A DNA stretch of 55,555 nucleotides from Eggerthellales bacterium (GTDB lineage Bacteria; Actinomycetota; Coriobacteriia; Coriobacteriales; Eggerthellaceae): NCBI GenBank assembly GCA_029101185.1, contig JAQXQN010000019.1, forward strand, positions 1-55,555. The letters run 5' to 3'. Positions 50,513 to 55,555 of this stretch are shown here, in pieces. A model generated the notes under the pieces. The model was not told the DNA's origin. It saw only the letters and a program-made list of their open reading frames with translations, and searched no databases. How positions within the stretch are numbered: position 1 is the stretch's first letter; every line of letters starts with the position of its first letter. The translations under genes and the position numbers were made by a program.

Positions 50513-53500
50513 ATGAGGGGCTTTATCGTAGAGACCGCATGCAAGGGGAAACGGCCCGCCGGAGTGTTTCCCGTCGGACATCGGTGCAGGCAGCGGCTGA
50601 TCAAACGGATGCTGGTGGAAAGGTGCTCCCCCTGCTTTATTGTGGGGCCCGACGGCTTTGGGAAGACCGCCCTGGCGGCAGAGTATGCAGAGACGGTGCG
50701 GGGGTTCGTTGAGACCTTTTGGATCCCATGCCAGAGCCCCTGCTTTCTCAGGGATCTGGACTCCGAACAGATAGCCCGCTCCCTCAAGCGCCTGGTGCGC
50801 AAGTCCGGCTTGGTGGTCTTTGACGACCTTCCTTTTCTTGACGAGGACCGCGCACCCCGGTTTTCTCATGTCATTGATGAGCTAGTGGCTGCAGGATGGG
50901 AGGTAGTGGTCACCCTGCGGCCCCTGCACGACGTGTTCGGGGACCTGCAGCAGGGAAGATCGCGGATAGGACCCTTCGACTTGCTCCTTGACCGCGCGGA
51001 GATAGAGGAGTGTCTGGAGCTTCCTGGTCTTGACGGCAGACGGGAAGGGGCCCTGTCCATCACACGGCTGACCCGTCAGTCGGAGGTGTCTATCCAGGTG
51101 CCGTCTCTGGCCTGGGGTGGCGAAGGGGGCAGGGCGCAATTCGTCCAGAGCCTGAAAGATGAGCGTCCTCCCCTTGACGTGCGGCTCAACATTTTTGTCA
51201 TGCTGGTGCTTGGCATCGGGCAGGTCGCGGATCTGAGGAGCGCCTGCGGACAGCCCGCCCGGGATTCCTGGGGATACATTCTGGGTTCGTGCCCGTATGT
51301 TCGGGTGGATCAGGTGGAGGATTCCTTTACCGCCTGCGCCCTGTCCATTGAGGATATCGCCCGAGCCTATCGGGAGTCCATCTCCGGCATGGCGGCTGCA
51401 AGCCCCTTTGAGACCCAGGAGCGCCTGTGCTCCTATCTTGCGGAGCGCCTATGCTGCGCCGGCAATCTGCAGCGAGCGGCGCGGCTGGTGGGGGCGTTTT
51501 GTCCGAAAAAGCCTCGGCTGCGCTGGATACGCAGGATGCGGGCGGGGTATTTCAGCAAGGGCGAGATGCTGGCCATGGAGCGGCTCTACGAGTCGTTGGG
51601 GACACGGCCGGTGGGGGTGACCTTTGATGACGAAGCGTCCCAAGTGGAACGGCTTTATCTGCTTGGGGATGCCCAGGCGGCCTGTCAGGTGGCTTTTCGG
51701 TGCGTGCTTGGCACCATCACTTCAACGGCGCTTGCAGCCCGGGTGCTGACTGTGGTTCTTATCTGCCGGATCCCGGAGCATCGGGACAAGTCCGTGTCTC
51801 TTGCTCGCAGGGCCATGACCATGATCGAACGGGAGCTGTCCACCCCTGCGGCTCAAGAGGCCTTGGCCAAAGGAGAGGCGGCTGCTGTGGGAGAGAGTGC
51901 GGGGGATACTCGGATCCAGGCTGGCCTTTTGGCAAAGGAGGATGCTCTTGCGGTGCGCGAGTCGGGAGAGGACCAAGCCCGGGCCGCGCGCAAGACCATC
52001 ACCGCGTATCAGGGTGTGGTGGCACGTCAGCAGGCCGCCACGTTGCTCTCCTGTGCGTTGGCCCTGAGGGACGGACTGTATGAGCAGTGCCTTGAGCTGC
52101 TTTCCTGCATGGGTGACGCCTTGCGCAAGGACTGGCTGGGGGCGGAGATCTTAGCCCAGCTGCTTCAAGCTCCGAGCGCGGATTCCGAGACAGGCGCCAC
52201 CTCTCAGACGCCCTTTTCGGGGTCCGATTGGCGGGTAGAGGCCCTCATCCTGGCGAAAGGCCTGATGAGTTCAGGCGGGCTTTGGCCGTCTACGGGAGTG
52301 GTGGGACAGGCCTTGCTTCTTGACGCCCTTGGGACGGTATCAGGGGCGGATGGGGGATTGCGCCAGACGGAGCAGGCCTATCTCAGGGACATGATTGCCT
52401 CTCTATCCTGGCAGAGGACCCAGTGGAGTATGGCCTGTGGAGATACATCCTCCTCTGCCGGCGGGGCATCCCTTGCGGGGCTTTTCTCCTCGGCTCTGCA
52501 ACCCCAGGAGTCTGATTGGCAGGATGAGGGCATGCCGGGCAGGCAGGATTTTGCCACCCAGTCGGAGGCGGTCTCTTTGCAGGCACCTGCCGAGGGCAGT
52601 GCCGGGCCCTCCTTGCAGGTGGGTCTTGAGCATGGGGTGAATCGGGCCTATGGCGGATGGACCTGCAGTCCTGTGCAGCCTACCGCCTTAGGCTGCGGGT
52701 TGCAGGCGGCATCGGGGGTTGGGCACGCTTCGGTTTCGGGCGGGATGATCCGGACCTGCGATGGTTCCGCCTTTGCCATCAGGCCTTCCTACGGCACAGA
52801 GTCAACCCGGATTCCTTCGGGGCTTGTGGGTGCCCGGCTTGCGGGCTCTCGAGGAATTGACCCCCTGTACGTGAGGATGTTCGGGGGATTTGAGGTCTCG
52901 CGGGGGGAGGAGTGCATCGATCCTGCACGCTTCGTCAGGCAAAAAGCCAAGACGCTGCTGGCTATCCTGGCTCTGAACAGGGGAAAAGAGGTGTCCCGGT
53001 CCGAGATTCTCAGGGCCATGTGGCCGGATATGCCCAAGGAGCGCTCGGTGCGCAACTTCTATACCGTGTGGTCCCAAATGCGCCACGCCCTGATGCTCGA
53101 AACCGGCGAGTGCCCCTATGTGGCCCGGCACCAGAACTGCTGCAAGGTTGAAGCCCGCCTTGTCCACACGGACCTAGAGGAGTTTGACGCCCTGTGCAGG
53201 ACGTTGCTGTTTGGCTCCATTGACGGCCAGGATTGGCTGGGGATCCTCACAAGGCTCAAGGACCATTTTGCCGCGGGGCTTTTGCCTGCCGAGGAGGACA
53301 ATGCTTTGATCCTTATGGCTCGGCAGCGTTACGAAACCCAGATGGTTGACGCCTTCGTGGCAGGCTGCGAGCGCCTGTGCGACGTGCTGGACTTTAAAAA
53401 CGCCCTGTGGTTCGGCCGTGCCGCTGTGGAGTTTGCCCCTGATAGGGAGGACGGATACTGCGCTTTGATGTGGGCTCAGATTGAGGGCGGGCAGCTTTCC

Positions 53501-53668
53501 GCCGCTATGGCCACCTACGAAACCTGCCGCGGGCGGCTTCGGGATCATCTGGGGATAGACCCCTCCGCTCGGTTGATGGAGCTCCATCAACAGCTGGTCA
53601 ACGCTCGTGGTTCTTCTCTGGTCAGGGGGTCGAAGCGGACGGGAACGCGTAGGTCTGTGATAAAGTAG
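50513..53668 (+). CDS. large P-loop NTPase with C-terminal winged-helix/BTAD regulator domain
   Basis: Walker A GPDGFGKTALAAEYAE; Walker B-like GLVVFDDLPFLDED; C-terminal LYVRMFGGFEVSRGEE...RQKAKTLLAILALNRGKEVSRSEILRAMWPDM...NFYTVWSQMRHAL then BTAD helical repeats. Confidence 0.85.
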   Translation: MRGFIVETACKGKRPAGVFPVGHRCRQRLIKRMLVERCSPCFIVGPDGFGKTALAAEYAETVRGFVETFWIPCQSPCFLRDLDSEQIARSLKRLVRKSGLVVFDDLPFLDEDRAPRFSHVIDELVAAGWEVVVTLRPLHDVFGDLQQGRSRIGPFDLLLDRAEIEECLELPGLDGRREGALSITRLTRQSEVSIQVPSLAWGGEGGRAQFVQSLKDERPPLDVRLNIFVMLVLGIGQVADLRSACGQPARDSWGYILGSCPYVRVDQVEDSFTACALSIEDIARAYRESISGMAAASPFETQERLCSYLAERLCCAGNLQRAARLVGAFCPKKPRLRWIRRMRAGYFSKGEMLAMERLYESLGTRPVGVTFDDEASQVERLYLLGDAQAACQVAFRCVLGTITSTALAARVLTVVLICRIPEHRDKSVSLARRAMTMIERELSTPAAQEALAKGEAAAVGESAGDTRIQAGLLAKEDALAVRESGEDQARAARKTITAYQGVVARQQAATLLSCALALRDGLYEQCLELLSCMGDALRKDWLGAEILAQLLQAPSADSETGATSQTPFSGSDWRVEALILAKGLMSSGGLWPSTGVVGQALLLDALGTVSGADGGLRQTEQAYLRDMIASLSWQRTQWSMACGDTSSSAGGASLAGLFSSALQPQESDWQDEGMPGRQDFATQSEAVSLQAPAEGSAGPSLQVGLEHGVNRAYGGWTCSPVQPTALGCGLQAASGVGHASVSGGMIRTCDGSAFAIRPSYGTESTRIPSGLVGARLAGSRGIDPLYVRMFGGFEVSRGEECIDPARFVRQKAKTLLAILALNRGKEVSRSEILRAMWPDMPKERSVRNFYTVWSQMRHALMLETGECPYVARHQNCCKVEARLVHTDLEEFDALCRTLLFGSIDGQDWLGILTRLKDHFAAGLLPAEEDNALILMARQRYETQMVDAFVAGCERLCDVLDFKNALWFGRAAVEFAPDREDGYCALMWAQIEGGQLSAAMATYETCRGRLRDHLGIDPSARLMELHQQLVNARGSSLVRGSKRTGTRRSVIK

Positions 53669-53764
53669 CCGTTTATGGAGTGTGCCGAAGCGTCCTTTTG
53701 TGCCAGGTGTGGCAGGGACCCTGCGGTGCGCGGAAACATGACACAACGTCCCGAAAGGGTGAAC

Positions 53765-55555
53765 ATGGGCTTTTTGAGCAAGATTCTTACCTTTGGCGAA
53801 GGCAAGCAGCTAAAGCAGTACCAGAACCTGGTGCAGAAGGTAGGCAGCTTCGAGCCTGCCATGAAGGATCTCTCCGATGAAGAGCTGGCGGCTCTTACCA
53901 GCGCCTACCGCACGCGCTACGCCAACGGCGAGAGCCTGGATTCTCTGCTGCCGGAGGCCTTTGCCACGGTGAGGGAGGCTGGCTGGCGGACCTTGGGCAT
54001 GCGCCATTTTGACGTGCAGCTCATTGGCGGTATGGCCCTGCATGACGGGCAGATTGCAGAGATGAAAACTGGCGAGGGTAAGACCCTTGTCTCCACCTTG
54101 GCTGGATACCTGAATGCCATCCCCGGCAAGGGCGTGCATGTGGTCACGGTCAATGACTACCTTGCCAAGCGCGACTCCGAGTGGATGGGCAGGATTTACC
54201 GTTTCCTGGGTATGGAAGTGGGTCTGATTCAAAACGGCATGAGCCCGAAGGACCGTATTCCTGCATACCAGGCCGACGTCACGTACGGCACCAACGCGGA
54301 GTTTGGCTTTGACTACCTGAGGGATAACATGGTCAAGCGGGCGGGGTCTCGGGTCCAGCGTGGCCATAGCTTCGCCATCGTAGACGAGGTGGACTCCATC
54401 CTGATTGACGAGGCCCGTACTCCTTTGATCATCTCAGGTGCTGGCATCAAGGCGGCGGACACCTACAAGAAGTTCGCTCGGGCCATGCTTGCCCTCAGTC
54501 CCGAGGATGACTTCATCCTTGATGAGGCCAAGCGCACCATCGTCCCCACCGAGGTGGGACTGGCAAAGATCGAGGCCAGGCTGGGCATTGAGGACATCTA
54601 CGCGGACACCACCGGGCAACTGGCCAACCATCTGCAGCAGGCCTTGAGGGCCCAGTACCTGTTCAAGCGGGATGTGGACTATGTGGTCGTAGGCGGCGAG
54701 GTCAAGATTGTTGACGAGTTCACCGGCCGCATCATGGAGGGCCGCAGGTATTCCGAGGGTCTGCACCAGGCCCTTGAGGCAAAGGAGAACGTGCGCATCC
54801 GCGAGGAGAACCAGACCCTTGCCACCATCACCCTGCAAAACTACTTCCGCCTCTATGACAAGCTCTCGGGCATGACTGGCACCGCCATGACTGAGGACGC
54901 AGAGTTTCGTCAGATTTACAACCTGCCGGTGGTTGCCATTCCGCCCAATAAGCCGGTGGCTCGTGTGGATAACAATGACCTGGTGTATCGTACCATCGAT
55001 GCCAAGTTCAAGGCCGTGGCCGACGATGTGGCCCGCCGTCATCAGGCGCAGCAGCCCGTGCTGGTGGGCACCGTCTCCATTGAGACCTCCGAGCGGCTCT
55101 CTCGGGCCCTTGATAAGCGGGGTATTCCCCATGAGACCCTCAACGCCAAGAACCATGAGCGGGAGGCTCATATCGTGGCCCAGGCGGGCCGTCTTGGGGC
55201 GGTAACCATCGCCACCAACATGGCTGGTCGTGGTACGGACATCCTTCTTGGCGGCAACGCGGAGGTGCTTGCCGACGATTTGCTGCTTGAGCGTGGCATT
55301 GCTCTTGAGGAGGCCACAGATGAGCAGCGCCAGTGGGCGGCGGATCAGGCCAAGGCCATCACCAAATCCGAGCACGACCAGGTGGTCAAGGCTGGAGGCC
55401 TTGCGGTTATCGGCACGGAGCGCCATGAGTCCCGCCGTATCGACAACCAGCTGCGTGGCCGCTCCGGACGTCAGGGAGACCCTGGCGAGACCCAGTTTTA
55501 CCTGTCTTTGGAGGACGACCTGATGCGTCTGTTCGGTGGGGACCGGATGGATTCC
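53765..55555 (+). CDS. secA: protein translocase ATPase SecA (3' truncated by window end; absent from ORF track because no stop)
   Basis: In-frame translation [20 protein letters not shown]..., [73 protein letters not shown]. Confidence 0.97.
   Translation, partial: MGFLSKILTFGEGKQLKQYQNLVQKVGSFEPAMKDLSDEELAALTSAYRTRYANGESLDSLLPEAFATVREAGWRTLGMRHFDVQLIGGMALHDGQIAEMKTGEGKTLVSTLAGYLNAIPGKGVHVVTVNDYLAKRDSEWMGRIYRFLGMEVGLIQNGMSPKDRIPAYQADVTYGTNAEFGFDYLRDNMVKRAGSRVQRGHSFAIVDEVDSILIDEARTPLIISGAGIKAADTYKKFARAMLALSPEDDFILDEAKRTIVPTEVGLAKIEARLGIEDIYADTTGQLANHLQQALRAQYLFKRDVDYVVVGGEVKIVDEFTGRIMEGRRYSEGLHQALEAKENVRIREENQTLATITLQNYFRLYDKLSGMTGTAMTEDAEFRQIYNLPVVAIPPNKPVARVDNNDLVYRTIDAKFKAVADDVARRHQAQQPVLVGTVSIETSERLSRALDKRGIPHETLNAKNHEREAHIVAQAGRLGAVTIATNMAGRGTDILLGGNAEVLADDLLLERGIALEEATDEQRQWAADQAKAITKSEHDQVVKAGGLAVIGTERHESRRIDNQLRGRSGRQGDPGETQFYLSLEDDLMRLFGGDRMDS

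Overview
High-GC actinobacterial chromosome segment, probably Coriobacteriia (inferred from gene content and order, not searched). It starts in the 3' end of a 23S rRNA followed by 5S and a strong rrn terminator. Next come icd-acn and a large uncharacterised membrane protein, an L10 leader with rplJ-rplL, ybaK, a Vsr-like endonuclease without a visible Dcm, an aminotransferase and a putP-like symporter. A tRNA(Tyr-Thr-Met)-tuf-rpmG-tRNA-Trp-secE-nusG-rplK-rplA cluster follows, then map, murJ, nadK, a DUF1846-like gene, pyrG and xerD/C. The division/cell-wall (dcw) cluster runs mraZ-rsmH-ftsL-ftsI-murF-mraY-murD-ftsW-murG-murC-murB-ftsQ-ftsZ-pgeF-yggS-sepF-yggT-divIVA, with no murE or ftsA. After it are rnpB (minus strand), thiN, a TPP riboswitch with thiM-thiE-thiD, two tRNAs, a 1051-aa NTPase/BTAD regulator and the 5' part of secA. 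The most unusual signal is a dispersed motif, consensus TGNCGAAGCGTNC. The core CGAAGCGT occurs 23 times by hand count, on both strands and in several reading frames, and every copy is followed by N then C. It occurs as inverted pairs in intergenic regions and resembles in its statistics a DNA-uptake-type sequence. Other items of interest are a 36-bp degenerate tandem repeat after putP, phased A-tracts upstream of two promoter regions, a perfect 32-bp palindrome after thiD, and the large NTPase-BTAD regulator. No CRISPR, prophage or transposon was recognised.
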